DNA of 48,066 nucleotides from Bacillota bacterium (GCA_012521185.1 JAAYMV010000081.1:1-48066); one strand, 5' to 3'; shown: positions 17,559 to 26,077, counted from the first letter of the stretch. Numbers and translations: made by a program. The notes: generated by a model not told the origin, from the letters alone.

Positions 17559-17572
17559 CAAACCCTTGTTCG
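17559..17572 (-). promoter_or_regulatory. LexA/DinR-like SOS box upstream of recA
   Basis: The minus-strand sequence CGAACAAGGGTTTG matches 12 of 14 positions of the Firmicute LexA consensus CGAACRNRYGTTYC. It is 33 bases before the recA start and just after the terminator of the upstream gene, where the recA promoter should lie. No convincing minus-35/minus-10 pair could be placed with confidence. Confidence 0.55.
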
Positions 17573-17584
17573 CCCTCACGACAA

Positions 17585-17632
17585 AGAAAAAGGAGGAAAA
17601 CAACCAGTTATTAAAACTGGTGATTTCTCCTT
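17585..17632 (-). terminator. Rho-independent terminator between the metallophosphoesterase gene and recA
   Basis: Long minus-strand hairpin: outer arms AAGGAG/CTCCTT and inner stem ACCAGTT/AACTGGT with a five-base loop, followed by a T-rich tract. It insulates recA from upstream transcription. Confidence 0.85.
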
Positions 17633-17648
17633 GCGAAATCAATGTTCG

Positions 17649-19139
17649 TTACTGGATTTCATTTATAGTTTCGACATCATCTATATTATTCCTTCTATCA
17701 GAATTAATGAATATACGTTCAAGAGAAAAACTTGATGACAAGCCTTGAACATTGATACCGTCTACAGCAATTAAGCTATATTTATTAGTGGATTCATCCA
17801 AAGCGAAATGTAATAAAGCTAAACTAAAAGGAGTTGGTTCTTTACTTTGCAGTCCACGTATACCAGCTGCGCCGGTAGTTCCTGCATTAACATACACAGT
17901 GTTTTCCACAATATTAATGGATTGTCGATGATTATGACCAAAAAGTACTACTGGAAAAATATTAGGCTCAATTGCAGCAGCTACTCGATGATTATGTACT
18001 AAAAAGATGTCTGGTGGATCTAGGACTGCTTGATAATGTTGATTAATTGCCTTTGCCAAATCAGCTAAGTCAGTCAACGGAACCACTTGCGGTGAATAAT
18101 CATCGGCGGATAAATCACCTACACCAGCGATTCTTAACCCGTGAACAGTTCTTTCATGATCATCAATGATAATAACTTGCTCTAACTCCTGTAAACGCTG
18201 GAGTACATCAGGTGATTCATGATTCCCAGAAACAAATACATACTTCACATCCAGGTCAGCAATTCTATTAACTATTTCTGCCTCTAAAGTTGTACCCCAA
18301 TCGGTTAAGTCTCCTGTATCAATTATAAAATCAACCGGGAAACTAGCAACTACTTGGCGAGCAAAATCGTAAGCAATTGGATTATTATGAATATCCGAAA
18401 CATGTAATACAGTAAGATCCGCATCCAAACTACCTATAGTCGTTAAATTTTCAATCTGCTGAAAAGCACCATACAAATTCGTGGCTAAAGCTTGAACTTG
18501 TTCACCTAGCTGATCTACCTTAAGAATACTTTCTTGGATTAAATTTATCATCCAAGGAGCTGCTTCTACAATACCTTCATACTCTGGATGATTGAAAGCA
18601 TTTAAATCATAGGTTAAATAAATTCCGCCTAATAATGCAGTAGTTAATAATACACCAATAAAAAAGCCACTTATGATTTGTCTCAAAGATGTTTGCCTTA
18701 AAAGAATAACTCCAAAAGCACTGCCTAAACCAGCAATTAGCACTAATTTTAGACAAAAGAAAAATAAAATTCGCTGTCCCTCGCTATAAATTGCATTGAC
18801 TACTGCTTCTCCGGCACCCTGCTCATTTGCTAAAATAATACTACGTAAAATATCTAAGTCAATGTTTTCTAAGGCAACTTTAATTTGCACTGGCAGCCAG
18901 TGAGTTGCGGCATTAATGTTACCAATCGGTGGAATACTTAGGCTTGTAATTCCAGGCCAAGCAAACTTAGCACTAAAAGATAGCCGTAAGGCACTAACTT
19001 GATAACTTAAACTGCCTAATAGATTCATGGCTAAAATTCCAGCGATAATCGCAAATACAAAGGGCAACAGTTTTTTTCTTTCCCGGTAAGTTAATTGGCG
19101 CCGCCGATAACTGCCATATGTTCCTGCATTAAATGACAT
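17649..19139 (-). CDS. Membrane-anchored metallophosphoesterase
   Basis: This 496-residue protein joins a membrane region to a calcineurin-type phosphoesterase domain. A basic N-terminus precedes TM1 (about 28-50); TM2 and TM3 lie near 125-150 and 160-180. This predicts that the catalytic domain faces outward. Metal motifs in order: LHVSDIHNNP, IDTGDLTDWG, VSGNHESPD, FLVHNHR and LFGHNHRQS; all metal ligands appear intact. ATG at 19139, after AGGAGG, is preferred to the adjacent TTG. It sits ten bases after cinA but is separated from recA by a terminator. The substrate is unknown; nucleotides, phospholipids or cell-wall phosphates are all possible. Confidence 0.85.
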   Translation of the reverse strand: MSFNAGTYGSYRRRQLTYRERKKLLPFVFAIIAGILAMNLLGSLSYQVSALRLSFSAKFAWPGITSLSIPPIGNINAATHWLPVQIKVALENIDLDILRSIILANEQGAGEAVVNAIYSEGQRILFFFCLKLVLIAGLGSAFGVILLRQTSLRQIISGFFIGVLLTTALLGGIYLTYDLNAFNHPEYEGIVEAAPWMINLIQESILKVDQLGEQVQALATNLYGAFQQIENLTTIGSLDADLTVLHVSDIHNNPIAYDFARQVVASFPVDFIIDTGDLTDWGTTLEAEIVNRIADLDVKYVFVSGNHESPDVLQRLQELEQVIIIDDHERTVHGLRIAGVGDLSADDYSPQVVPLTDLADLAKAINQHYQAVLDPPDIFLVHNHRVAAAIEPNIFPVVLFGHNHRQSINIVENTVYVNAGTTGAAGIRGLQSKEPTPFSLALLHFALDESTNKYSLIAVDGINVQGLSSSFSLERIFINSDRRNNIDDVETINEIQ

Positions 19140-19151
19140 CAATGTTTCCTC

Positions 19152-20384
19152 CTATTTAATAGTAACCCTTACTAAGTTTAAAGCTGCTTGCGCTGTTCGC
19201 TGTTTAATTTCTTCCCGATTTCCGGTAAAACGATGGACTTCTGCTTTAGTAAAATCCTGATGAGAAATAGCCATATACACTAATCCCACTGGTTTTTCAC
19301 CGGTTCCTCCACTTGGACCGGCAATCCCAGTTACAGCTAAGCCCCAAGTGGAATTGGCTAGATTCCGAACTCCCTCAGCCATCGCTTTAGCCACGTGTTC
19401 ACTAACAGCCCCATAATTAATAATTAACTCTTCAGGGACAGATAAAATTTTAACTTTTGAATCATTGCTATATGTTATGGCTCCTTGCATAAAATAATTA
19501 GAACTACCTGGAACATTTGTCAAACGATGAGCAATTAATCCACCTGTACAAGACTCAGCAGTGGCAATTGTTTCCTTACGTTCGATTAACATTTGACCCA
19601 CAACTGCTTCTAAAGTGTCCTGCTCTAAGCCATACAACCATTGTCCAAGAGTTTCTCTTAACTGCTTTTCAACAGGAGCAATTAAGGCCTCTGCTTCAAT
19701 AGAAGACTTAGCTTTAGCAGTAATTCTAATTTTAACTTCGCCAAAGGACGCATATGGCGCAATAGTTGGATTTGTCTGGTTGCTGATAATATCTTTTACC
19801 ATTTCCTCTAAAGTAGACTCACCAATGCCAACAAAGCGCAAGGTACGAGAATATAATCTATTCCCATCTGTTTTGTTAATTAAATAAGGTACAACTGATG
19901 CTTGAAACATATTTTTTAATTCTCTAGGCACCCCAGGTAAAGAAATAAGGATCTTATTACCTAATTCCAACAATATACCAGGTGCTGTTCCCCATTGATT
20001 AGGAATAGCTTGGGCACCTTCTGGAAGAAAAGCTTGTTTTAAATTATTATCACTCATCGGCCGATTAGTTTTAGCGAAATAAGCACGGATCTGTGCTTCT
20101 GCAGTCGGATTTAATACTAAAGAACGATTAGCTAAAGCAGATAAACAGGAACGGGTTTGATCGTCCATGGTTGGACCTAAACCACCACTAGTGATGACCA
20201 AATCGGATCGACCTAAGGCTTGCGTCAATACTTCAAGCATTCTCAACCAGTTATCGCCGACTGTGGACTTATAATAAAGATCAATCCCTAAGTTAGCTAA
20301 TTCTTGTGCTAGGTACGCCGCGTTACTATCCACCGTTTCTCCTAACAACAATTCGGTACCAATCATTACTAATTCTGCTCGCAT
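19152..20384 (-). CDS. cinA: CinA, competence/damage-inducible protein with NMN deamidase domain
   Basis: CinA (410 residues) has an N-terminal MoaB/MogA-like COG1058 domain (RAELVMIGTELLLGETVDSN; ITSGGLGPTMDDQT). Its C-terminal PncC-type domain deamidates nicotinamide mononucleotide in pyridine-nucleotide recycling (TIATAESCTGGLIAHRLTNVPGSSNYF; LAVTGIAGPSGGTGEKPVGLVY). The ATG at 20384 lies eight bases after AGGAGG; an in-frame GTG nine bases upstream is less well placed. Proximity to recA is conserved in many Firmicutes. It is divergent from the lipoprotein gene. Confidence 0.95.
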   Translation of the reverse strand: MRAELVMIGTELLLGETVDSNAAYLAQELANLGIDLYYKSTVGDNWLRMLEVLTQALGRSDLVITSGGLGPTMDDQTRSCLSALANRSLVLNPTAEAQIRAYFAKTNRPMSDNNLKQAFLPEGAQAIPNQWGTAPGILLELGNKILISLPGVPRELKNMFQASVVPYLINKTDGNRLYSRTLRFVGIGESTLEEMVKDIISNQTNPTIAPYASFGEVKIRITAKAKSSIEAEALIAPVEKQLRETLGQWLYGLEQDTLEAVVGQMLIERKETIATAESCTGGLIAHRLTNVPGSSNYFMQGAITYSNDSKVKILSVPEELIINYGAVSEHVAKAMAEGVRNLANSTWGLAVTGIAGPSGGTGEKPVGLVYMAISHQDFTKAEVHRFTGNREEIKQRTAQAALNLVRVTIK

Positions 20385-20406
20385 CACTGTCACCTCCTTA
20401 TCACTG

Positions 20407-20436
20407 TTGACTTTTCTGAAAATTGTGTTATATTAT
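20407..20436 (+). promoter_or_regulatory. Sigma-A-type promoter for the lipoprotein gene
   Basis: TTGACT (20407-20412) and TATTAT (20431-20436) are spaced by 18 bases; TATATT two bases earlier gives a 16-base spacer. The start codon of the lipoprotein gene is 40 bases downstream. Confidence 0.7.
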
Positions 20437-20475
20437 GAGGTGTGGCCTAAGGGAGAGAACAAAGGAGAATTACAG

Positions 20476-21444
20476 ATGCAAAAAAAGTCCCTTATTTTAG
20501 TGCTCATTTCCCTATTATTAGTAGGCTGCAGTTTACACTCACCTACCATCACACCCAAGAAAACTGGTCAAGTTGTCATTCAATCTACTAATCTTCCACT
20601 AGACATAAATAACCAGTGGACCGCCTACATCATTCTCACTAGAGGAAAACATCAACTTGAACAAGTCGTCCCCGTTGCTAGTAATAGTTTTACAACTACC
20701 CTGTCAGTTCCTGCCGGAACCTGGGATATTTCTTTGCAACTGCTTGATGAACAAGGTGTTATAAACTATCAGGATACCGTGAAATCTGTTACAATTCACC
20801 CTAATCAAAACCACACACTGAATTTCCAATTACGACCAGCTAATGGTGAACTAAGATTAATGATCGATTTATCTAGCTATCCTAATGCTCAAGAAATTCT
20901 TCGGGTAAGAGTTCACTTTAATGATCAGGTTAAAGAATTAACTCGTTCTGATGCTAGCGAGCCATTTATCGGTGAATATTCCCTTGCTCCTGGCAGCTAT
21001 GATTTTAAAGTCGAATTGTTCACTGAATCATTTCGCGTAGGGGATAAAGTAGATCCAGGGATTTGGCAAACTATCCATATTGAACCTTCTTCACAACAAA
21101 CCATTACTTGGCAACCACTTTTAAAACAATTGACTATTACAGCAAATATCTTGACAATTCCAGAAGCACCTACCAATTTTTATGCCACTAAGCATCAAGA
21201 AACAGTTCTCTTAGAATGGAATCCAAGTCCTTCAGATAATGTTACCGAATACAATATTTATATGAAAAAATCACCGTTTGATCCTTTTGAACTGTTAGCT
21301 ACCGTACCGGGAGATACCACCGAATATACGCATGAACTCACCGCTGAAACAGAACTTCCAAAATCAATTACCTATTGCATCCAATCTTTATCAACGGGTA
21401 TTAATGGTTATCGCTCTGATGAAATTGAAATATTTTTGGATTAA
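20476..21444 (+). CDS. Lipoprotein with C-terminal fibronectin type III-like domain
   Basis: This 322-residue exported lipoprotein has a short basic N-terminus, a hydrophobic core and lipobox LLVGC with the lipidated cysteine at residue 18. The middle is two beta-rich repeats (about 35-130 and 130-230) of the kind ASNSFTTTLSVPAGTWDISLQLLDEQG versus EPFIGEYSLAPGSYDFKVELF. The C-terminal 85 residues look like an FN3 domain (APTNFYATKHQETVLLEWNPSP, then TEYNIYMKKS). ATG at 20476 after AAAGGAG is chosen; 23 codons of upstream open frame hold the promoter. It is probably surface-exposed; the ligand is unknown. Confidence 0.8.
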   Translation: MQKKSLILVLISLLLVGCSLHSPTITPKKTGQVVIQSTNLPLDINNQWTAYIILTRGKHQLEQVVPVASNSFTTTLSVPAGTWDISLQLLDEQGVINYQDTVKSVTIHPNQNHTLNFQLRPANGELRLMIDLSSYPNAQEILRVRVHFNDQVKELTRSDASEPFIGEYSLAPGSYDFKVELFTESFRVGDKVDPGIWQTIHIEPSSQQTITWQPLLKQLTITANILTIPEAPTNFYATKHQETVLLEWNPSPSDNVTEYNIYMKKSPFDPFELLATVPGDTTEYTHELTAETELPKSITYCIQSLSTGINGYRSDEIEIFLD

Positions 21445-21484
21445 AAAGCAAGAAGACTGGGAAGATAATTCCTAGTCTTTTGCT
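21442..21484. terminator. Bidirectional terminator between the lipoprotein and divergent-PAP2 genes
   Basis: A 16-pair imperfect hairpin (arms 21447-21463 and 21469-21484, one bulge) lies between two converging genes. Flanking AAAAA gives a T-tract for the minus strand; the TCTTTT in the arm partly serves the plus strand. Confidence 0.75.
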
Positions 21485-21890
21485 ATCCACGCCACAGCAC
21501 TACGCCAATCCCAACTGCTGCACCAATTAAAACCTCAAAAGGTGTATGACCTAACAGCTCGCGTAGTCTTTCTATATGCAATTCTTTTTTATTTAAGTCA
21601 CGGACAATCATGTTTAAAACTCTAGCTTGTTTACCAGCTGCTCGCCTGACTCCTGCAGCGTCGTACATCACTACTAACGCAAAAGCAGTTGCTAAAGCAA
21701 AAATTGTGGAGTTAAATCCTTCAACCAAACCTATGCCAGTAGCTAATGAGGTAACAAAAGCTGTATGTGAACTAGGCATTCCTCCAGTCTCAACTAGCCG
21801 CTTAAAATTAATCCGTTTTTCTTTAATGCCAAAGATTATAGTTTTACTAACCTGTGCAATCGCCCAAGCAATTACCGAGTTGATTAGCAC
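21483..21890 (-). CDS. Divergent PAP2 family membrane protein (YuiD-like)
   Basis: This 135-residue membrane protein belongs to the divergent PAP2 / DUF212 family. Typical motifs are AWAIAQVSKTI, the region GGMPSSHTAFVTSLATGIGL, FALVVMYDAAGVRRAAGKQA and the C-terminal LLGHTPFEVLIGAAVGI. The PSSH motif parallels the PSGH of PAP2 phosphatases; substrate is unknown. The GTG start lies after AGGTG. The open frame continues about 13 codons upstream with plausible sequence (SYFFQQIGENT) but without a standard start there; an ATT start after AAAGGTAGGG cannot be excluded. Confidence 0.88.
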   Translation of the reverse strand: MLINSVIAWAIAQVSKTIIFGIKEKRINFKRLVETGGMPSSHTAFVTSLATGIGLVEGFNSTIFALATAFALVVMYDAAGVRRAAGKQARVLNMIVRDLNKKELHIERLRELLGHTPFEVLIGAAVGIGVVLWRG

Positions 21891-22000
21891 AGTATTTTCA
21901 CCTATCTGTTGAAAGAAATAGCTAATAATAATCCCTACCTTTCATCAATCCTTCAGTTGTCGAATATGAATATTTTAATACATCAGGGGAGGAATGTAAA

Positions 22001-22459
22001 TTGAACAATGTATGGCTTTTGTTATTAATCTTTTGCATTGCGATTTTTACTAAAAACAACATCCTGGCATCAGCAGCAGGAATAGTCCTTATTCTGGGAT
22101 TAATGAATCTACAAAGATTATATCCATTTCTGGAAAGACGAGGGTTAGAAATGGGAATCCTATTTCTTACCATTCCAATCCTAATCCCGTTTGCTACCGG
22201 ACAAGTCAAAACATCTGACATTCTTAAGGTGCTCACTTCACCAATTGGTTTACTAGCAATAATTGGCGGCCTCTTAGGTGCTTATTTGAATGATCAAGGC
22301 CTCACTTTATTACAACTCAGTCCAGAAATTATCCCTGGAATAATTATTGGTGTGGTTATTTGTGTTTCCTTGTTTGGCGGAGTTTCTGTTGGTCCAGTAA
22401 TGGCTGCAGGCATTACCGCTGTACTGGTAACCTTATTTAATTTACTATTCTCCCGTTAA
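22001..22459 (+). CDS. DUF441 family membrane protein
   Basis: This 152-residue membrane protein matches the DUF441 (UPF0756, YtwI-like) family. It has four to five helices, with the characteristic LERRGLEMGILFLTIPILIPFATG and the C-terminal GVVICVSLFGGVSVGPVMAAGITAVL. The TTG start is supported by GGGGAGG ten bases before it. It reads towards the cysteine desulfurase gene and overlaps its end by 15 bases (tail to tail). Function unknown for the family. Confidence 0.9.
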   Translation: MNNVWLLLLIFCIAIFTKNNILASAAGIVLILGLMNLQRLYPFLERRGLEMGILFLTIPILIPFATGQVKTSDILKVLTSPIGLLAIIGGLLGAYLNDQGLTLLQLSPEIIPGIIIGVVICVSLFGGVSVGPVMAAGITAVLVTLFNLLFSR

Positions 22460-23896
22460 CTCCTTTAAAACCGAAATAAAATAATCGATTTCTTCCCTGG
22501 TATTACTCCAGCCAAGAGAAATACGAATAGCTTGTTTGATCTGCTTTTCTGGCACATGTATAGCCTGCAATACATGAGACGGCTGTTTGCCTTGGCATGC
22601 AGAACCGCTCGAACAAGCAATCCCATAAACATCCAAATCTAAAACTAAGTCTTGACCAGAATAATCAGATATTGAGAAACAACAATTATTCGGCAATCGC
22701 TGTGTTGGATGACCATGAATAGTTACTCCAGATAATAGTTTTAAACTATCTTCTAAGTAATCTCGCAATTCTTTCAGGTACTCCACATTTTTTAGCTGTT
22801 GACAAATTCTCTGACAAGCTACCCCTAAACCGACGATCCCTGCAACATTTTCCGTGCCAGCACGCCGCTGGTTTTCTTGTGCTCCTCCATAAATGAATGG
22901 GAGATAAGGAGTGCCATCTCGTAAATATAGTGCACCTACACCTTTTGGTCCGTAGATTTTATGGGCAGACAAAGATAAGGCATCCACTTGTAATTGATTA
23001 ACATCGATGGAACATAAACCAACTGCTTGCACTGCATCGGTATGAAAATAAGCACCTACTTGATGAGCCAACTTAACTAATTCTGCAATTGGTTGAATAG
23101 TTCCCACTTCATTGTTGGCATACATAATACTTACTAAACCCACTTTAGAACTTAAGGCTTGTTCTAATACTTCTGGTTCAACTAAACCTGTATCAGTCAC
23201 TGGCAGAACAATAACGCGATAACCAGCTTTTTCCAAAGCAGGTATATTATTTAGGATTGCAGCATGTTCAATGGCCGAGGTGATCAATACTCTTCGTTCT
23301 GGAGGTAAAGCTTTTAAAATTCCCCATAAAGCCGTATTATCTGCTTCTGTACCACCACTAGTAAAGATTATTTCCTGCTCGTTTGCCCCAATTAATTGCG
23401 CAACCTGATGTCGAGCCTTAAACAAAGCTTCTTTACTCCGCCTACCATAATAATAAGCACTCGAAGGATTACCAAACTCTTGAGTCAAGTACCACCACAT
23501 GGCTGAAGCTACTTGAGGATCTACTGGAGTGGTAGCGGCATGATCAAAGTAAACTTGTTTAATTGAATTGGTTCCACGTGTTAACATAGGACAGCCTGCA
23601 GTAGTTAATGGACCATCCCAGGCCTTCATACCAGGAACAACATAGAAGAGGTTTTTAAATCCATGACTTTTTAAATAACGGCAAGCTGCTGCACTTCGAT
23701 TTTCTGTATTGCAAATCACCACTAACTTAGTGTCAAAAGACCAAAAGGATGCAAGTTCACCAATTCGATTTAAAGGAAACCATAATGCCCCAGGTATGTG
23801 ACCTTGCTCATACTCATAGTGTTCCCTAACATCTAAAAGAATCAAATCGGTTATTTGCAACAAATACTTTAACTCGTCGTTGGTTATAATTTGCAT
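22445..23896 (-). CDS. Rhodanese-cysteine desulfurase fusion protein
   Basis: This 483-residue protein is a natural fusion. Residues 1-105 form a rhodanese domain (LILLDVREHYEYEQGHIPGALWFPL) with catalytic loop CNTENR, C62 being the persulfide-carrying cysteine. Residues from about 115 form a complete NifS/IscS-type cysteine desulfurase: YFDHAATTPVDP, PLP-binding SAHKIYGPKG (K312), RAGTENV and sulfur-accepting C433 in SSGSACQ. The desulfurase removes sulfur from cysteine; the attached rhodanese may take up or release that sulfur. No iscU, thiI or mnmA gene is adjacent, so the acceptor is unknown. The ribosome-binding site lies within an inverted repeat. Confidence 0.93.
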   Translation of the reverse strand: MQIITNDELKYLLQITDLILLDVREHYEYEQGHIPGALWFPLNRIGELASFWSFDTKLVVICNTENRSAAACRYLKSHGFKNLFYVVPGMKAWDGPLTTAGCPMLTRGTNSIKQVYFDHAATTPVDPQVASAMWWYLTQEFGNPSSAYYYGRRSKEALFKARHQVAQLIGANEQEIIFTSGGTEADNTALWGILKALPPERRVLITSAIEHAAILNNIPALEKAGYRVIVLPVTDTGLVEPEVLEQALSSKVGLVSIMYANNEVGTIQPIAELVKLAHQVGAYFHTDAVQAVGLCSIDVNQLQVDALSLSAHKIYGPKGVGALYLRDGTPYLPFIYGGAQENQRRAGTENVAGIVGLGVACQRICQQLKNVEYLKELRDYLEDSLKLLSGVTIHGHPTQRLPNNCCFSISDYSGQDLVLDLDVYGIACSSGSACQGKQPSHVLQAIHVPEKQIKQAIRISLGWSNTREEIDYFISVLKELTGE

Positions 23897-23902
23897 AATA
23901 AA

Positions 23903-23952
23903 TGCTCACCCCCATAAAACAGATTATGCTCTGTCAATTCTAAGGGTGAGCA
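23903..23952 (-). promoter_or_regulatory. Inverted repeat enclosing the ribosome-binding site of the rhodanese-desulfurase gene
   Basis: Nine-base perfect arms TGCTCACCC (5') and GGGTGAGCA (3') on the minus strand enclose a 32-base interval containing an inner ACAGA/TCTGT hairpin. The 3' arm contains the GGGTGAG ribosome-binding site, seven bases from the ATG. There is no T-run after it, so translational control fits better than termination. Confidence 0.5.
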
Positions 23953-23964
23953 AAAATATATTGC

Positions 23965-25452
23965 TTAAGCAGATTGTTTAAATAACAAACGAAATTCTTG
24001 ACCAGTTAATTTTTCATTTTCCAATAAGCGTTCGGCAATTTGCTCTAAAACGGCTTTATTAGCCAAGATATACTGCCGAACTACACTTTCTTGTTCTTTT
24101 ATAATCTGTCGAATGACTCGAGCCACTATGGTTGGCGATAAATCATCACTAACCACGCCTAAACTGCTTAAACCAGCAAAAATCATTTGTTTAGCAATTT
24201 TTGTAGCTTGTTCAATATCACCTATTGCTCCAGTAGAGCGTTGACCAAAAATAGTTTCTTCAGCCACAGCACCAGCCATGCAAACTTGAATTCGATCTAG
24301 TAATTCTTGTTTAGTATACAAATATTGATCATCTTCTGGATTTTGTCGCATATAACCTAATGCATTTCCCCGAGAAGTTATTGTAACCGAAGAAACTGAA
24401 CCTGGTTTAGTCTTTTCAGCTAGCAAAGCATGGCCGATTTCATGATAAGCTATGCGGCGCTTTTCCTCTATGCTAGGTTTACGCTCTAATTTCTCCCCCA
24501 GCATTACCTTTTCTAAGGCTTCCTTAAAGTCAGCATTAGTTATCTCCAAACGTTTACCACGCAAAGCTTGAATGGCAGCTTCATTTACCAAGTTCTCGAG
24601 ATGAGCTCCGGAAAAACCAAATGTTTCTTTAGCTATTTGTTCTAAATCAACATCTGGGGCTAAAGGCTTACCTTTAACATGAATCTTCAAAATATGCAGA
24701 CGACCATTTTTATCTGGCAAATCAACTTTTACAATCCGGTCAAAGCGTCCCGGCCTTAGTAAGGCAGAATCTAATATATCCACCCTATTTGTAGCAGCAA
24801 CCACTAAGATTTTGACCTTTTCATTTACTTTGATACCATCGATTTGGGTTAATAACTCATTCAATGTCTGATCATACTCCATGTGACTAGAACTACGACC
24901 ACGCTTAGCCCCTAGAACATCAATTTCATCAATAAAAATGATCCCCCGATTCTTCGTTGTCTTCTCAGCTTCAGTTCGTACCTTGGTAAATAATTGACGT
25001 ACTCGTTGAGCACCTACTCCAGCATACATTTCTACGAACTGAGAACCTGAAGCCGTTACAAAAACCGAATCAGTATAATTAGCAGCTGCTTTAGCCATCA
25101 AGGTTTTTCCTGTACCAGGAGGTCCAGTTAATAAAATTCCTTTTAAAGGCCGAATACCAAGCTTACGTACTTGATTACTGAGTAACATAAAATCTAAGGC
25201 TTCCTGGAATTCACGTTTAGCAACTTCCTGACCGCCAATATCATCAAAAGTTACTACAGGGATTTTAAGATCAGAAACTCGATTGGCTAAAGGAAAACGC
25301 CGAGCTGCAGTTTTACCCTCTAACATAAATAACAATAAAAAAAACATTGCTCCAATAAATAAAAAGGGAGTTAAATCAAATCCCTGTAAAATTAAATAAA
25401 CTAGTACTGCTAAGGCTAGTCCGATAGATATTTCTTTTGCTACATCCTTCAT
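23965..25452 (-). CDS. Short FtsH-like membrane AAA metalloprotease
   Basis: This 495-residue ATP-dependent zinc protease is FtsH-related but shorter than the usual 600-650 residues. Two closely spaced N-terminal helices (about 9-24 and 29-44) leave almost no external loop, where FtsH has a domain of about 70 residues. The AAA domain is intact: Walker A GPPGTGKT (110-117), Walker B IIFIDE (171-176) and arginine-finger region RPGRFDR (233-239). The pore motif is YAG (143-145) rather than FVG. The protease domain has HEIGH (337-341) and the third ligand D412. A one-TM protein encoded 11 bases upstream may supply the missing external domain. Confidence 0.9.
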   Translation of the reverse strand: MKDVAKEISIGLALAVLVYLILQGFDLTPFLFIGAMFFLLLFMLEGKTAARRFPLANRVSDLKIPVVTFDDIGGQEVAKREFQEALDFMLLSNQVRKLGIRPLKGILLTGPPGTGKTLMAKAAANYTDSVFVTASGSQFVEMYAGVGAQRVRQLFTKVRTEAEKTTKNRGIIFIDEIDVLGAKRGRSSSHMEYDQTLNELLTQIDGIKVNEKVKILVVAATNRVDILDSALLRPGRFDRIVKVDLPDKNGRLHILKIHVKGKPLAPDVDLEQIAKETFGFSGAHLENLVNEAAIQALRGKRLEITNADFKEALEKVMLGEKLERKPSIEEKRRIAYHEIGHALLAEKTKPGSVSSVTITSRGNALGYMRQNPEDDQYLYTKQELLDRIQVCMAGAVAEETIFGQRSTGAIGDIEQATKIAKQMIFAGLSSLGVVSDDLSPTIVARVIRQIIKEQESVVRQYILANKAVLEQIAERLLENEKLTGQEFRLLFKQSA

Positions 25453-25463
25453 CCAAATCCCCC

Positions 25464-25997
25464 TTAACCAGATTGCCTAATGACGTTTATTCCATCATGA
25501 CGACTAAATACTTGATATAAATAGTTCTCTTGGTGGTGCAATTGAACATAAACATAATCGCGACTAACATAGATCCTATGCACAATTTCGGAATCGACGA
25601 TTAGTTGATCAATTGTCTCTGCCATCTGTTGAAAATTTCCAATAGCAATAGCTTCTTCAATAGCTAAGTGGATGTCATAAAAAGCAGCTTCTAACTTTTG
25701 ATTAGCTCGATCGACAATAATAATTTTCTCTGCTAGACCAAGTTCTTTTGCTTTTTCAATTACCTGATCCATGGTCTGTTCCAATTTTTCAACTTCTTCC
25801 AAAGTGACGGCTACCTGTAATTCTTGACCTTGCTCTGTTAATAGAATCTGAGAAACCCCTGGAATATCTTGAAAGATATCGTAAATTGGAGCTACTACCC
25901 GACGCTGATGAACAAAATAATTAACCCCAATTACTAATCCAAGCGACAAAACAAAGACCAAAAGGATGATTTCAACCCGATACCCTTTAAATTTCAA
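25464..25997 (-). CDS. Single-pass membrane protein paired with the FtsH-like protease
   Basis: I do not recognise this 177-residue protein. It has one N-terminal transmembrane segment (about residues 9-28, IILLVFVLSLGLVIGVNYFV) and a roughly 145-residue external domain. That domain has alternating strands and helices (GVSQILLTEQGQELQVAVTLEEVEKLEQT; VHRIYVSRDYVYVQLHHQE). The TTG start lies after AAGGTGA. It is 11 bases from the FtsH-like gene, so the products should be made together. Likely role: external sensor, adaptor or substrate selector for the protease; this is inferred only from position and topology. Confidence 0.75.
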   Translation of the reverse strand: MKFKGYRVEIILLVFVLSLGLVIGVNYFVHQRRVVAPIYDIFQDIPGVSQILLTEQGQELQVAVTLEEVEKLEQTMDQVIEKAKELGLAEKIIIVDRANQKLEAAFYDIHLAIEEAIAIGNFQQMAETIDQLIVDSEIVHRIYVSRDYVYVQLHHQENYLYQVFSRHDGINVIRQSG

Positions 25998-26052
25998 TGA
26001 ATCACCTTCTATCTAAGCCAACACTTACTTATGTTAGTCATAATTGTGAAAT

Positions 26053-26077
26053 AAAAAAAGTGTCATAATGACACTTT
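26053..26077 (-). terminator. Rho-independent terminator after pgsA
   Basis: Minus-strand stem AAAGTGTCA/TGACACTTT with a three-base loop and at least seven T residues. It separates rimO-pgsA from the protease pair. Confidence 0.93.
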
